Notes: generated by a model from the sequence alone, not told the origin. DNA of 54,979 nucleotides from an uncultured Prevotellaceae bacterium (GCA_937898415.1 CALDLA010000132.1:1-54979), one strand, 5' to 3'; shown: positions 27,101 through 35,650, counted from the stretch's first letter. Translations and numbers: made by a program.

Positions 27101-28305
27101 TGGCCCGTCTCCATCTTGGGAGTGATACTGCTAACAGGCACGGACTGTATGCATTCTATCGTGACCTCATCAGTAGCGGTGATGTCGAGATAGCGATAGC
27201 CGAAGAAAGTTTGGCGAGGCGTATAACCTACCGCATCCTTGCTGTCGGCAAACGTATAGTCGAGGCGGATGCTCTTGTCGTGGATACGTAGGTTGCGGCG
27301 GTGGACACTTCCTTCAGGGCCATCCATACCGCGACTCTTGGCACCGTTACCATCATTCAATAATTCCCCGGGCAGACAACTTAGGCGTGTACCTTCTTTC
27401 GCCTTGAAATAGAACGAGGGCACGGCGGCGCAGTTCTGGCCGAAGTCGATGACGAGGTGTTCGCCAGGTTTTATTGTCATTGGCTTCCCTGCTGCATATT
27501 CGCGGTCGATGATAATTTTGCCGTAATCCTCATCACTGGCATTCTCTGCCTTGGAATAGACATAAGCACGTTTGGGGGTGAGTGCCCATTCTTTTATTTG
27601 ATAGATCTCAGCACCGCAATTGGGCACGATGATGCCTACATACTCCTTACTGACCGCAGGCGCAGACAATAATCGTAAGTCGGTTTCGCGGGCGTCGTAT
27701 TCCTCGCCGTCGAAGATGGCAGCGTGCTTGACGGGACCAGCGATGCCTGCCTTCCAGTCCGTCGTGTTGGTGCCGTACAGACGTTTCGTCCCGTCGGCAA
27801 ACGTCAGTTCGAGTACGCCGCGGAACGCGCACTTCTGTCCGTACATACCGTTGGAGCCGCTGGGCGTGATAATCTTGTCGGCCCACCAGCCAGGTGTCAC
27901 CTGAGCGGCTAACGTATTAACGCGACCCTTCTTCGTCTGGAATTGCTTGGTAACATCGTATGTAAACGAATACTTCGTGCGGCTGTGGTGCGAGAAGCCC
28001 GGGCGGAGCACCTCGTCACCAATGCGCTGATCGTTCACATATAGTTCGTTTACGCCGAGGCTCACGGTCATCCACAAGGCTTTCTTCACTTCCTTCTCGT
28101 TTGTAATCGTGGTCATAAACCAGTTGGCTCCGTCGGCAGCCCGTGTATGTTCGTTTACGCGGCCCTGCACCTCTGGTGCATCGGCCACGCAAATCCATTC
28201 CGATTCATTCCAGGTGTCGTCAGGCAGCGGTTTTGCCTGAGCGTAAATTTTAATGGAACAGGCTACTGCGGACAGCAGCATCGTTGCTACAAGAAATCTT
28301 TTCAT
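24106..28305 (-). CDS. GH78 alpha-L-rhamnosidase fused to GH29 alpha-L-fucosidase
   Basis: The start is the ATG at 28305 (MKRFLVATMLLSAVACS, a signal peptide), giving 1399 residues. About 25-850 is GH78: N-terminal beta domains (NELYVNDQRIGDEVLRPG) and the catalytic barrel with DCPQRNERLGWTAD near 430, whose Glu fits the proton donor. About 858-1175 is GH29: QDMEMYAFIHYSMNTYTD, GIIFTAKHHCGFCMWPSKY and IFEVWFDGANGG near 1007, with the WFDG Asp as nucleophile. Two F5/8-type C domains end the protein (about 1175-1285 and 1310-1399). The junction is open and in frame. It would remove terminal rhamnose and fucose from pectin side chains or plant arabinogalactan, outside the cytoplasm. It follows the GH115 gene by 13 bp. 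Confidence 0.88.
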   Translation of the reverse strand: MKRFLVATMLLSAVACSIKIYAQAKPLPDDTWNESEWICVADAPEVQGRVNEHTRAADGANWFMTTITNEKEVKKALWMTVSLGVNELYVNDQRIGDEVLRPGFSHHSRTKYSFTYDVTKQFQTKKGRVNTLAAQVTPGWWADKIITPSGSNGMYGQKCAFRGVLELTFADGTKRLYGTNTTDWKAGIAGPVKHAAIFDGEEYDARETDLRLLSAPAVSKEYVGIIVPNCGAEIYQIKEWALTPKRAYVYSKAENASDEDYGKIIIDREYAAGKPMTIKPGEHLVIDFGQNCAAVPSFYFKAKEGTRLSCLPGELLNDGNGAKSRGMDGPEGSVHRRNLRIHDKSIRLDYTFADSKDAVGYTPRQTFFGYRYLDITATDEVTIECIQSVPVSSITPKMETGHITTGNDLVNQLISNAMWGMRSNYLSVPTDCPQRNERLGWTADTQVFCETGTFFANTNRFFHKWLHDLRDSQNDEGGYPSVAPPGQYGSSRNEYMRFGWTDAGIIVPWTVWKQFGDKSIIEESWESMKRYMTHINLTKYDHTALAKENGNYQWGDWLSYEPLETCGRSAFDGNDPKPEAIEYWNYLGASYWAIDADMMVDMAKATGRNAAEYEAMVKEAKKYLRERFFNTDGSFKCGILNTMQTPALFALKNNLFEGEAKAKMIERLRQNFREHDDCLQTGFLGTSILMSTLTDNGMTDVAYTLLFQRKNPSWLYSVDNGATTIWERWNSYTKDKGMGPKGMNSFNHYAYGCVCQWIWQTCAGIASDPVLPGFKHIIMKPVPDRRLGHLDATYHSAAGIIESHWKYEGNDWVWTFTIPAGATASVTLPYENKTKEYQSGTYTVRKTLYCGPVPSENQLRWQDMEMYAFIHYSMNTYTDQEWGFGNEDPKLFNPSDLDCRQWARVCKQAGMKGIIFTAKHHCGFCMWPSKYTEYSVKNAPWKNGKGDVVRELAEACREEGLKFAVYLSPWDRNHKDYGKPEYITYFRNQLRELLTQYGDIFEVWFDGANGGDGWYGGANETRRIDGKTYYQWAETFRMIRELQPNAVIWNDGGDRGDLRWVGTEAGNVGETNWSLMPSKGDTPYPMLHYGVEDGDVWCPGETNTSIRPGWFYHETENEHVKSLSKLMDTYYKSVGRNSTLLLNFPIAPNGRIHPNDSLRGIAFKKMIDEVFKENLAEKARVVKEGAVTTIDFGKPVVFNRFLAEEDIALGQRVKKFSLEVFANEQWQPLKDALVDNGDGLTTIGHRRIICFPTVKATQLRFTVTDSKAEPVIKKLGVYLAPDLTADIPDSGEKKSSALHIFFSSPTQMMIDWDQEQTFTTFRYLPPQDSKDGLITHYTLWASTDWSHWTKLASGEFSNIVNNPIWQTIKFPATKARIIKLDADRLAEGSRMGYGDIELK

Positions 28306-28318
28306 ATCGATGGTCTTT

Positions 28319-30841
28319 TTACTTTGTTTCTGGTGCGCCGAAGTAACTATAACGGTTGTTGTCAGGGTTGACGACGATGGTCTCGATGACGATTTCTGGG
28401 TCAATCATGATGAGCTTCAACCGATGCTTGCCGGGAGTAGCTTGAGGAAAGTTGACCTCCAGCCAGCGGATATTATCAAAGACCTCATCGCGACGCAGCA
28501 TCTTGCGACCATTCTTCCAACCGCTGAGCAGCAGGTCGTTGTGGGGTGGGAGAGGCTTCAGGTTCTTTGACTGGGCGAGGTTCTGCGGAGTGTATTCCTG
28601 GAACTCATCGTGAAAGCCCTGTCGGGCATCGATGACCTGTATCGGCTGGTCGTCAATCTGTACACCGAGGCGCAGACCACGGGCAGGCATGATGTCCTGA
28701 GTGGGCAGGATGCCGATGGCAATCTTTCCTTCGTCAGCCAGTTCTATGTCGTACTCCAGTTTCGGACCGCTACCGTCAGCCGGCCATTCCTTCATCACGT
28801 CGGCGGCGCCCATGCAGCCGTCGCCGCGACCAAGGCCCCACAGTATTTCCCATCCGTTAAAGCAGGGGTGTACCTCCCTCTTGGTGTTGACAAAGTCGAT
28901 GGCGCGGATGGAATATTCCTTCGAGGGAGTGGCAAACGAATAGAGCAGCGGATAGTCCACCTTGTAGCCGAGGCTCATGGGGTGGCGGTTCTTGTCGGGG
29001 ATGCTCCATTGGGTGTAGCCGATGTGGTTGTCGAGCATCATGCCGTCCCACTTCCCGCCAGCCAACACCTTATTATAATAGTCGGTCAGTCGCTGGTCTT
29101 TCTCCATGAGGTGATTGACGGTGATACTGTCGCCCATCGTTGCGGCATTGTATATCATCGCTACGCCTGCCGAGGCCACAGCGGGGTAATAGACCAACTG
29201 GTAGAAAGCATCTTGGGCTGAGGCGGGGATGCGCTCCTTGAGTGCCTCACAACGTAGTACGACCGACTGCCAGAGGTTGTTCAAACGCAGCATTTCAGGA
29301 TAGTTGAAGAGTCCCGGCACCTGCACCTCGGGTTTGCGCCAGAGGTTATATTTCGAATAGTCGGCAATGATGTCGGCGGCTTCCTTAGTGTCCTCAGTGG
29401 CAGAACCGCCGAGCACACTGGCTGTCCATTGGCGCAGCCAGGCGTCGGTATTGCCGGCATCCACGCACTCAGGGTCCCATGCATAGTCCATGATGAACGA
29501 GATGGGCATCTCCTTCGGCTTCAGGTCGCCCACGTTGATGATCCAGATGCGGTCGATGTCGCTCTGATAGGCCAGGTTCAGCTGTTCGCGCAGCTTCGGC
29601 ACGGTGGTGCTGTTCACCCAGCGGTCGTTCCACGGGCCACCGTTCATGTCGATGTGATAGTACATGCCCAGTCCGCCCTTGCGCTTGCGTTCAGCGGCGG
29701 TTCCCTTACGGCGGATGTAGCCCCAGTTATTGTCGCAGAAGAGCAGCGTCACGTCGTCGGGAACCGTAAAGCCTGCATCGTAGTAGCGCTGCACCTCTGT
29801 GAAGATGGCCCATAGCTGCGGCACGGCGTCGGGCCGTCCATAGATATCCTTGATAATCTTGCGCTGGCCGTCAATGACGTTCTTCAGCGTTCGCATGTTT
29901 TCCTGGTCATCGCCCTTACCCATCGCCACGTCGCCGTCGCCGCGCATGCCGATGGTCACGAGGTTGTCATACGCCTTGTTGCGCTCCATGCCTTCGCGGA
30001 AGAACTGGTCCACGCGTTCTTTATTCGTGGCGTAGTCCCATGGGCCTACCTCGTCCTTACACTTCAGGTATTCGCGGTGTGAGCGCATCATCGGCTCGTG
30101 GTGCGAGGTACCCATCACGATGCCCATCTCGTCAGCCAGTCGCGGCGACTCGGGATCGTCCTCGTTGAAGGCCGTCGCCCACATGGCGGGCCAGAAGTAG
30201 TTAGCCTTCAGGCGCAGCAGCAGCTCAAAAATCTTCTCGTATGCCTTCGAGTTCACGCCGCCAAAGTGCTTCTGGCACCACGTGCCGAAGGAGGGCCACT
30301 CGTCGTTGATGAAAATACCGCGATACTTGACGGCAGGCCAGCTGTATTCGTAGCCGTCGTCGTAATAGAGCTCGTCCTGATGAACCACAGGGGCATCGGC
30401 CATCCAATACCAAGGCGATACGCCAATACGCTTCGATAGCTCATAGATCCCATAGATGGTGCCTCGTTTGTCGTTACCCGCAATGACGAGGTGTCCGTCC
30501 ACCACGTCGATGACGTACCCCTCCCAGTGGCCCTTTATCTTCTTGATGTCAAGCTTCTTCTGCTTGATGAGCTTGTCGATGAGCCTGCTCTTGCCAATAG
30601 TGCCGACGATGATGCTGTTGGCTGTTGGCTGTTGACCGTTAACTATTGGCGAAACCACGCCCGTCACTTTCCTGACATCGTCGCCGAGGTCGTTGGCTGC
30701 CCGTATGACGCCCCTCCAGTCGTCCGTATCCACTACGATAGTTGCCACCTTGCCGTCTTTGGCAATACAGAACCGCTCGGACTGCCCCAAAGCCGCCGAC
30801 ACGATCATCATTGTAACGAAGGTCAATACCAGTCTTTTCAT
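28319..30841 (-). CDS. GH115 alpha-glucuronidase
   Basis: The 840-residue protein has a signal peptide (MKRLVLTFVTMMIVSAALGQ), an N-terminal alpha/beta domain (about 25-160), a TIM-barrel region with YRGIFINDEWPSFGTW, LKANYFWPAMWATAFNED and GTSHHEPMMRSHREY (about 170-520), then helical and C-terminal beta-sandwich domains, the layout of family GH115. Members cleave alpha-1,2-linked (4-O-methyl)glucuronic acid from glucuronoxylan or related glucuronosyl groups. In this pectin setting arabinogalactan or RG side chains are equally possible targets. It is first in an operon with the GH78-GH29 fusion. A truncated, almost identical copy of its first 700 bp and promoter lies at 34811-35575. Confidence 0.9.
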   Translation of the reverse strand: MKRLVLTFVTMMIVSAALGQSERFCIAKDGKVATIVVDTDDWRGVIRAANDLGDDVRKVTGVVSPIVNGQQPTANSIIVGTIGKSRLIDKLIKQKKLDIKKIKGHWEGYVIDVVDGHLVIAGNDKRGTIYGIYELSKRIGVSPWYWMADAPVVHQDELYYDDGYEYSWPAVKYRGIFINDEWPSFGTWCQKHFGGVNSKAYEKIFELLLRLKANYFWPAMWATAFNEDDPESPRLADEMGIVMGTSHHEPMMRSHREYLKCKDEVGPWDYATNKERVDQFFREGMERNKAYDNLVTIGMRGDGDVAMGKGDDQENMRTLKNVIDGQRKIIKDIYGRPDAVPQLWAIFTEVQRYYDAGFTVPDDVTLLFCDNNWGYIRRKGTAAERKRKGGLGMYYHIDMNGGPWNDRWVNSTTVPKLREQLNLAYQSDIDRIWIINVGDLKPKEMPISFIMDYAWDPECVDAGNTDAWLRQWTASVLGGSATEDTKEAADIIADYSKYNLWRKPEVQVPGLFNYPEMLRLNNLWQSVVLRCEALKERIPASAQDAFYQLVYYPAVASAGVAMIYNAATMGDSITVNHLMEKDQRLTDYYNKVLAGGKWDGMMLDNHIGYTQWSIPDKNRHPMSLGYKVDYPLLYSFATPSKEYSIRAIDFVNTKREVHPCFNGWEILWGLGRGDGCMGAADVMKEWPADGSGPKLEYDIELADEGKIAIGILPTQDIMPARGLRLGVQIDDQPIQVIDARQGFHDEFQEYTPQNLAQSKNLKPLPPHNDLLLSGWKNGRKMLRRDEVFDNIRWLEVNFPQATPGKHRLKLIMIDPEIVIETIVVNPDNNRYSYFGAPETK

Positions 30842-30872
30842 TATGGGTAAGCTGTTTAGGTTTATTTGTGTG

Positions 30873-30904
30873 CAAAGGTACGAATAATTCCTGAATCCCG
30901 CAAA
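30873..30904 (-). promoter_or_regulatory. Promoter of the GH115 operon
   Basis: TACCTTTG (complement of 30873-30880) lies 20 bp after TTTG (complement of 30901-30904). The leader to the ATG at 30841 is about 25 nt. The same promoter is duplicated at 35544-35575. Confidence 0.75.
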
Positions 30905-30973
30905 TCCTGCTGAAAATTCGTTAAAAATGTTTATTTCTTTTCGAAAAAGTGTACTCTTTACAACATTATATTG

Positions 30974-30981
30974 TATTTTTG
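30974..30981 (+). promoter_or_regulatory. Likely -7 element of the 31037 gene
   Basis: TATTTTTG matches the TAnnTTTG -7 consensus about 55 bp upstream of the ATG at 31037. No good -33 element is visible at the expected distance, so this promoter may need an activator. Confidence 0.45.
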
Positions 30982-31036
30982 CGCTGCGATTAAACTAATT
31001 ACAAAATTATTAACTACCAACTTAAAAATCATTTTT

Positions 31037-33907
31037 ATGAGAAAGGACTACTTCAAGCAAGTGTTGCTGGCAGCAGGATTGTTGACAGCAACGACAGTCT
31101 CGGCCGTTGACCTGCCTTACGCCAAGGCGCCGGCTGAGGGAAAAACCTACATCCTGGTGAGTCGCCTGAAACCTACCAGTTTCGTGAGAGAGACCAGTTG
31201 GGACGGCTCGCTCTATCTGCAGCCCTACGACCTGAACGAGCAGCAGAAGGCCGCCTTCAAGGCCCATCATAATGACGACGGCACTTGGAACTTCAGCAAG
31301 ACGATTGTCGAGGCTCCCGAGGGTGAGGAAGCCTATGAGTACGATGTCTACATGGGCATCCCCTCCGGCACGGACAACCTCAGAATCCAAGAGCTGGACC
31401 CCGTCAGCTGGACGGTGGAGCCTACGAGCCTGAACGACTATTACATGCTGAAAGCTGGTGCCGGACAGGGAAATCCGGCCTGCGAAGACGGCTACCTGCA
31501 CCTGAACAACGGCGGTGAGTATTTGGTTATCACCGAACCAGGCAACTACTGGTTTCCCGACTTCTACGGCGGTATTCAGCGCGACGAGTACGACGAACCC
31601 CTCTATGACGAGACGGGCTTCGTGGTGCCGCAGAACACCATCTCGCGCTACTGGGCATTCGTCGAGATTGACGACGTGCCCGCCTACGCATTGAAGGTGC
31701 AGCTCTACGCTTTGCTGCAAAGCACTGAGGAGACTCTGAGCGGCGATGCCTTCAGCGCAGGTTACCAGCAGACCATCGACGCAGTCATGCCTTATTACGA
31801 GAAGGAGGACTTCACCGAGGCTGACTTGGCGGCTGCCAAGGCCGTCATCGATGCTAAGCAGGCCCTCTACAACGAAATCAAGGCGGCTCAGGAACTGCTC
31901 GGCGACCAGTCGGACACCAAGCTGTCGGCTGCCATCGAAGCTGCCATCGCTGCTTTTAACACCCTGACCGACACGCAGGCACTGACCGATGCACAGGTAA
32001 CGCTGAAAGAGGCCGAAACGGCCTTCGCCCTGGGCGGTAACGACCTGACGGCACTCGGCACGAACATGAGCTTCGAAGACCTCTCGGCACAAGGTGGCAA
32101 CCAGACGTCGGGCGTGGCCGGTGCTCCTGCCGGATGGAATGTCTATGTCAACGGTCGGCAGGTGGTCACGGCTGATGAGGTTCGCGCCGCCGGCATCACG
32201 GCCTGGCACGGTGTCAACATCGACGCCGAGGGCTCACCGATGGACGGTGAAGTGGCCTTCGGACTGTGGAACAGCGGCGTGCCCAGCTACGAGATTTCGC
32301 AGACCATCAGTGGACTGGAGACAGGTTCCTACACCATCACTGCCGGGCTGATGGTGGGTGCCAACAACAACGATTCGCGCCGCACGACGCAGCGCATCTT
32401 CGGTAACCTCAACTCAAAGTACTTTGCCAGCGAGGGAGATTACAATACATCACTCCTCGACCAGGGCGAGGTTTATGGCTTCGAGGGACTGGTTGAACTC
32501 ATCACCGACCGCGAAATGCAGCCCATCAGCGTCCGCGCCTTCGTCTACGACGGTACGCTGACCTTCGGACTGCGCACCGACGGTAACGTGGCTGCTGCCA
32601 ACCGTGAGGCGGGCAACAGTGCTGGCGGCGACGGATGGTTCAAGCTCGACAACTTCCGCATTACCAAGGAAGGTTTTATTCAGGAGGATGCACTTGCCGT
32701 CTACCGTCACTTCAATAACCTTTACGAAAAACTCTTAGGTGAGGTCTTGCAGCGTTCTGTGAAGACCGAGTTGAGGAGCGTCATGGGTGGCAACATCAGT
32801 ACCGGCAGCAGTCAGGAGGAAATCATCAGCGCCATCGTGAAGTTGAGGGAGATGTACCCCACCGTGGAAGCTTCGGTTGAGGTCTACAAGCGGCTGGACG
32901 AAGCCCTCGAGACCAGCGTTGCCAACATGATAAAATACGAATACAGCGCCAGTATCGACGACTTCAGCGATTTGGTGATGGATGCACAGGATATGTATAG
33001 GGATGCTGACGCAGGCGAGGCTGAGGTCGAAGACATGATAGCCCGTCTGACCGCAGGCATCGAGGAATTGAAGGCTACCGCCGTCAGCTTGGGCGACATC
33101 ACCTTCGTGCTGAAGAACCCCAGCTTCGAAGACCTCTCGGCACAGGGTGGCAATCCTTCCGACAGCAGCCAGCCTGCTCCCACCGGATGGACGCTGACGG
33201 TTGACGGCGAGGTAGTCGAGGGTGCCCCCGGCTTCGGCTGGTGTGCCATCAACCGCGGCGACAACATCGACGTTTACGACGATGAGGGCAACTACTACGA
33301 CCACCAGTACACCGACGGCGAGTTCCTGTGGGGCATTTGGAACGGCAGCATTCCCGAAATCGAACTGAGCCAGACGCTGAAGCACCTGCCGCAGGGTAAC
33401 TACACGCTGAAGGCCGACGTCATGGTGGAATATAACTGGGCTGGCAACTGCCTGACCACCCAGCGAATCTTCGCTAATAACGCCGTACAGATGTTTGGCT
33501 CTGAGAGTTACCATGAGTTGAACCTGCCCCAGGATGCGAAGGATGCCAAGGTGCTGACCTACGCTGACTATACCTGTACCGACGGCGACCCGCTCACCCA
33601 CCTGCTGCGTCCCATGGAAGTCAACTTCGACGTTGACGAGACCGGCATTGCCGTCATCGGATTCCGCACTAATAGCATCAGTGACATGGGCGAGCCTCAG
33701 GAGAGCGGTAAGGGATGGTTCAAGCTCGACAACTTCAGGCTGACCTACAACAGCTCCGAGGTGTCAGTTGGCATTGCCGCCCTGAAGCAAGGTACCGCCG
33801 CCACTCCCGCCTACTACGGACTTGACGGCCAACGTCGTACAAAGATGCAACGTGGCATCAACATCGTCCGTCGCGACGGTCAGACCGCCAAGGTTCTTGT
33901 GAAGTAA
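31037..33907 (+). CDS. Large secreted protein with duplicated beta-sandwich modules
   Basis: The start is the ATG at 31037 (MRKDYFKQVLLAAGLLTATTVSA, a signal peptide), giving 956 residues. An N-terminal domain (about 25-215) is followed by an Ala/Glu-rich helical segment (about 220-335). Then comes beta-sandwich module 1 (about 340-560) running from NMSFEDLSAQGGN to DGWFKLDNFRITKEGF, a helical linker (about 565-690), and module 2 (about 695-915) running from NPSFEDLSAQGGN to KGWFKLDNFRLTY. Each module shares the xISGLxxGSYTxxAxxMV and TTQRIF patterns, so it is an internal duplication. The tail GINIVRRDGQTAKVLVK resembles a sorting signal. No glycosidase motif is visible. The modules look like galactose-binding-type folds, so glycan binding is my best guess. 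Confidence 0.65.
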   Translation: MRKDYFKQVLLAAGLLTATTVSAVDLPYAKAPAEGKTYILVSRLKPTSFVRETSWDGSLYLQPYDLNEQQKAAFKAHHNDDGTWNFSKTIVEAPEGEEAYEYDVYMGIPSGTDNLRIQELDPVSWTVEPTSLNDYYMLKAGAGQGNPACEDGYLHLNNGGEYLVITEPGNYWFPDFYGGIQRDEYDEPLYDETGFVVPQNTISRYWAFVEIDDVPAYALKVQLYALLQSTEETLSGDAFSAGYQQTIDAVMPYYEKEDFTEADLAAAKAVIDAKQALYNEIKAAQELLGDQSDTKLSAAIEAAIAAFNTLTDTQALTDAQVTLKEAETAFALGGNDLTALGTNMSFEDLSAQGGNQTSGVAGAPAGWNVYVNGRQVVTADEVRAAGITAWHGVNIDAEGSPMDGEVAFGLWNSGVPSYEISQTISGLETGSYTITAGLMVGANNNDSRRTTQRIFGNLNSKYFASEGDYNTSLLDQGEVYGFEGLVELITDREMQPISVRAFVYDGTLTFGLRTDGNVAAANREAGNSAGGDGWFKLDNFRITKEGFIQEDALAVYRHFNNLYEKLLGEVLQRSVKTELRSVMGGNISTGSSQEEIISAIVKLREMYPTVEASVEVYKRLDEALETSVANMIKYEYSASIDDFSDLVMDAQDMYRDADAGEAEVEDMIARLTAGIEELKATAVSLGDITFVLKNPSFEDLSAQGGNPSDSSQPAPTGWTLTVDGEVVEGAPGFGWCAINRGDNIDVYDDEGNYYDHQYTDGEFLWGIWNGSIPEIELSQTLKHLPQGNYTLKADVMVEYNWAGNCLTTQRIFANNAVQMFGSESYHELNLPQDAKDAKVLTYADYTCTDGDPLTHLLRPMEVNFDVDETGIAVIGFRTNSISDMGEPQESGKGWFKLDNFRLTYNSSEVSVGIAALKQGTAATPAYYGLDGQRRTKMQRGINIVRRDGQTAKVLVK

Positions 33908-33929
33908 CCATTTGCCAGACAATACAGTA

Positions 33930-33966
33930 ATATCGCTACAGAGGGCTTCTCTGTAGCGATATTTTT
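33930..33966 (+). terminator. Intrinsic terminator after the 31037 gene
   Basis: ATATCGCTACAGAG pairs with TCTGTAGCGATAT across a short loop and is followed by five T. It begins about 22 bp after the stop codon. Confidence 0.9.
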
Positions 33967-34012
33967 CCCCCTCCTTGATTCCTGCGCTGCCTGCTGGGCA
34001 ATGTCCCGGGGG

Positions 34013-34068
34013 TTTGCTCCGACTAAAGGGGGTAGTTTGCTCCGACCAACGCTGGGGTTTACCCGGAC
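34013..34068. repeat. Three-copy 22-23 bp repeat array
   Basis: TTTGCTCCGAC occurs at 34013-34023 and 34036-34046, and a variant TTTACCCGGAC at 34058-34068. The spacings are 23 and 22 bp, with G-rich segments between. It lies in a non-coding gap of more than 500 bp (33968-34466). Confidence 0.6.
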
Positions 34069-34202
34069 TAAAGGTCAACTGAATCTTCAGCTTACACAAG
34101 GGATTTTTTCCCCTAATGTATGGGTGAATGGGCGCAAAACTAACATTAAGGAAATCAAGCAAAAATCTTAGGAAACCCGCATAAACAAAGGGGAAACCGA
34201 AG

Positions 34203-34393
34203 AAACTAACATTTAACATTTAACATTAAGGTATTTCTTATCGTAAAGTGTAACACCAAGCCTATATTATATATAATATAGTATTATAATTATGTTTCTA
34301 AATTGATTTTTAAAATACTTTTGACTTGTCCTTTTCTGTTTTCGGTTGATTCCCCTTAGAAAAAGCTTAATGTTAAATGTTAAACGTTAGTTT
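34203..34393. repeat. About 190-bp AT-rich element with 28-bp inverted ends made of heptads
   Basis: The left arm (34203-34230) is built of aacattt units; the right arm (34366-34393) is its reverse complement with one or two changes. A second, weaker inverted pair flanks them (34187-34202 with 34339-34358). The interior is very AT-rich, with a run of TATATAAT-type sequence, and carries no ORF. It has the form of a small non-autonomous palindromic element, though no target duplication was established. Confidence 0.55.
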
Positions 34394-34429
34394 GTGTCCC
34401 CCCCTGTGCAATCGCGGGGGGTGAAATGA

Positions 34430-34459
34430 AAAAAACGTGAGCGAAAATTTTCGCTCACG
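34430..34459 (-). terminator. Intrinsic terminator downstream of the lyase-like fragment
   Basis: The 24-bp perfect palindrome at 34436-34459 (CGTGAGCGAAAA and its complement) is followed on the minus strand by six T. It is well placed for the minus-strand gene tail ending at 34467, showing that the gene once had its own terminator. Confidence 0.85.
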
Positions 34460-34466
34460 TCGGTTA

Positions 34467-34810
34467 TTAATGTTGTAAGTGCTTTCTCCCTTCTTTGATG
34501 ACCAGTCCCCGGTAGTTACCATTGACTTTCTGGCCTGAGAGGTTGTAGCGTTGCGGTTTGGCGTTGCTGCCGGTTTGGATGGTTTTGGCGATAGAGGTGG
34601 TGCCATCGGTCTTCACTTCAACGTAGAAGAGGCCGCTCTCGCCCGAACCGCGTGTTATCTTGTGGGTGTCGGCACCAATGCCGGTAAGGGTGTACACGCG
34701 GACGCCATTGCTGCCGGCTGGGGTGGTGGCCGAGGTGACATCAAGCTCGGCACCGTCGAACTTCAGGGTAGCGTCGCTCCAGGTACTCTGGACGATAGTC
34801 ACGGTTGCCG
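34467..34810 (-). pseudogene. C-terminal remnant of a secreted lyase-like gene
   Basis: This minus-strand frame encodes about 114 residues without an N-terminus: a beta-rich segment (STWSDATLKFDG, VRVYTLTGIGADTHKITR, ESGLFYVEV) and a sorting-like tail RYNLSGQKVNGNYRGLVIKE ending in GRKHLQH. The last 25 residues are nearly identical to the end of the PL1 pectate lyase at 36537 and the DNA there is also similar, so it is the tail of a related secreted enzyme. The upstream part has been replaced at about 34811 by a copy of the GH115 start region in a different frame, so no intact protein can be made. It keeps its own terminator. Confidence 0.75.
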
Positions 34811-35512
34811 TCGTGGCGACTCGGGATCGTCCTCGTTGAAGGCCGTCGCCCACATGGCGGGCCAGAAGTAGTTAGCCTTCAGGCGCAGCAGCAGCTCAAA
34901 AATCTTCTCGTATGCCTTCGAGTTCACGCCGCCAAAGTGCTTCTGGCACCACGTGCCGAAGGAGGGCCACTCGTCGTTGATGAAAATACCGCGATACTTG
35001 ACGGCAGGCCAGCTGTATTCGTAGCCGTCGTCGTAATAGAGCTCGTCCTGATGAACCACAGGGGCATCGGCCATCCAATACCAAGGCGATACGCCAATAC
35101 GCTTCGATAGCTCATAGATCCCATAGATGGTGCCTCGTTTGTCGTTACCCGCAATGACGAGGTGTCCGTCCACCACGTCGATGACGTACCCCTCCCAGTG
35201 GCCCTTTATCTTCTTGATGTCAAGCTTCTTCTGCTTGATGAGCTTGTCGATGAGCCTGCTCTTGCCAATAGTGCCGACGATGATGCTGTTGGCTGTTGGC
35301 TGTTGACCGTTAACTATTGGCGAAACCACGCCCGTCACTTTCCTGACATCGTCGCCGAGGTCGTTGGCTGCCCGTATGACGCCCCTCCAGTCGTCCGTAT
35401 CCACTACGATAGTTGCCACCTTGCCGTCTTTGGCAATACAGAACCGCTCGGACTGCCCCAAAGCCGCCGACACGATTATCATTGTAACGAAGGTTAATAC
35501 CAGTCTTTTCAT
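34811..35512 (-). pseudogene. Truncated second copy of the GH115 gene (first ~230 codons)
   Basis: Starting from ATG at 35512, the sequence repeats the GH115 gene at 30841 codon for codon through FNEDDPESPR and then runs into unrelated DNA, stopping at 34799. The constant offset is 4671 bp. Over about 700 bp I see only about two differences, near the start (Met to Ile in the signal peptide plus a silent change). The product would hold the N-terminal alpha/beta domain and only the beginning of the barrel, so it cannot be an active glucuronidase. The promoter is also duplicated and looks intact, so a truncated secreted protein may still be expressed. Confidence 0.88.
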
Positions 35513-35543
35513 TATGGGTAAGCTGTTTAGGTTTATTCGTGTG

Positions 35544-35575
35544 CAAAGGTACGAATAATTCCCGAATCCTACAAA
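35544..35575 (-). promoter_or_regulatory. Duplicated GH115 promoter
   Basis: TACCTTTG (complement of 35544-35551) and TTTG (complement of 35572-35575) keep the 20-bp spacing of the original promoter at 30873-30904. Similarity fades just beyond the -33 element, which marks the far edge of the duplicated segment. Confidence 0.7.
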
Positions 35576-35593
35576 TAGAAATCGTCGGAATAA

Positions 35594-35625
35594 TTTGGCG
35601 GTTTCGGAAATTGTTCGTATATTTG
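35594..35625 (+). promoter_or_regulatory. Promoter of the 35651 lipoprotein
   Basis: TTTG at 35594-35597 and TATATTTG at 35618-35625 are 20 bp apart, a consensus match. The predicted start lies about 20 nt before the ATG. Confidence 0.8.
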
Positions 35626-35650
35626 CGGACGAAAAAGAAATGAAAGATAA

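Noticed and set aside
30971..31036. Upstream TTG start for the 31037 gene
   Set aside because: It would overlap the -7 element, while the ATG at 31037 begins a proper signal peptide.
34399..34421. CCCCCC/GGGGGG hairpin near 34400
   Set aside because: It could be part of the downstream region of the lyase-like fragment, but a better terminator lies at 34430-34459 and no separate role is visible.
34811..35512. Second functional GH115 enzyme
   Set aside because: Only the first ~230 of 840 codons are present; most of the catalytic barrel is missing.
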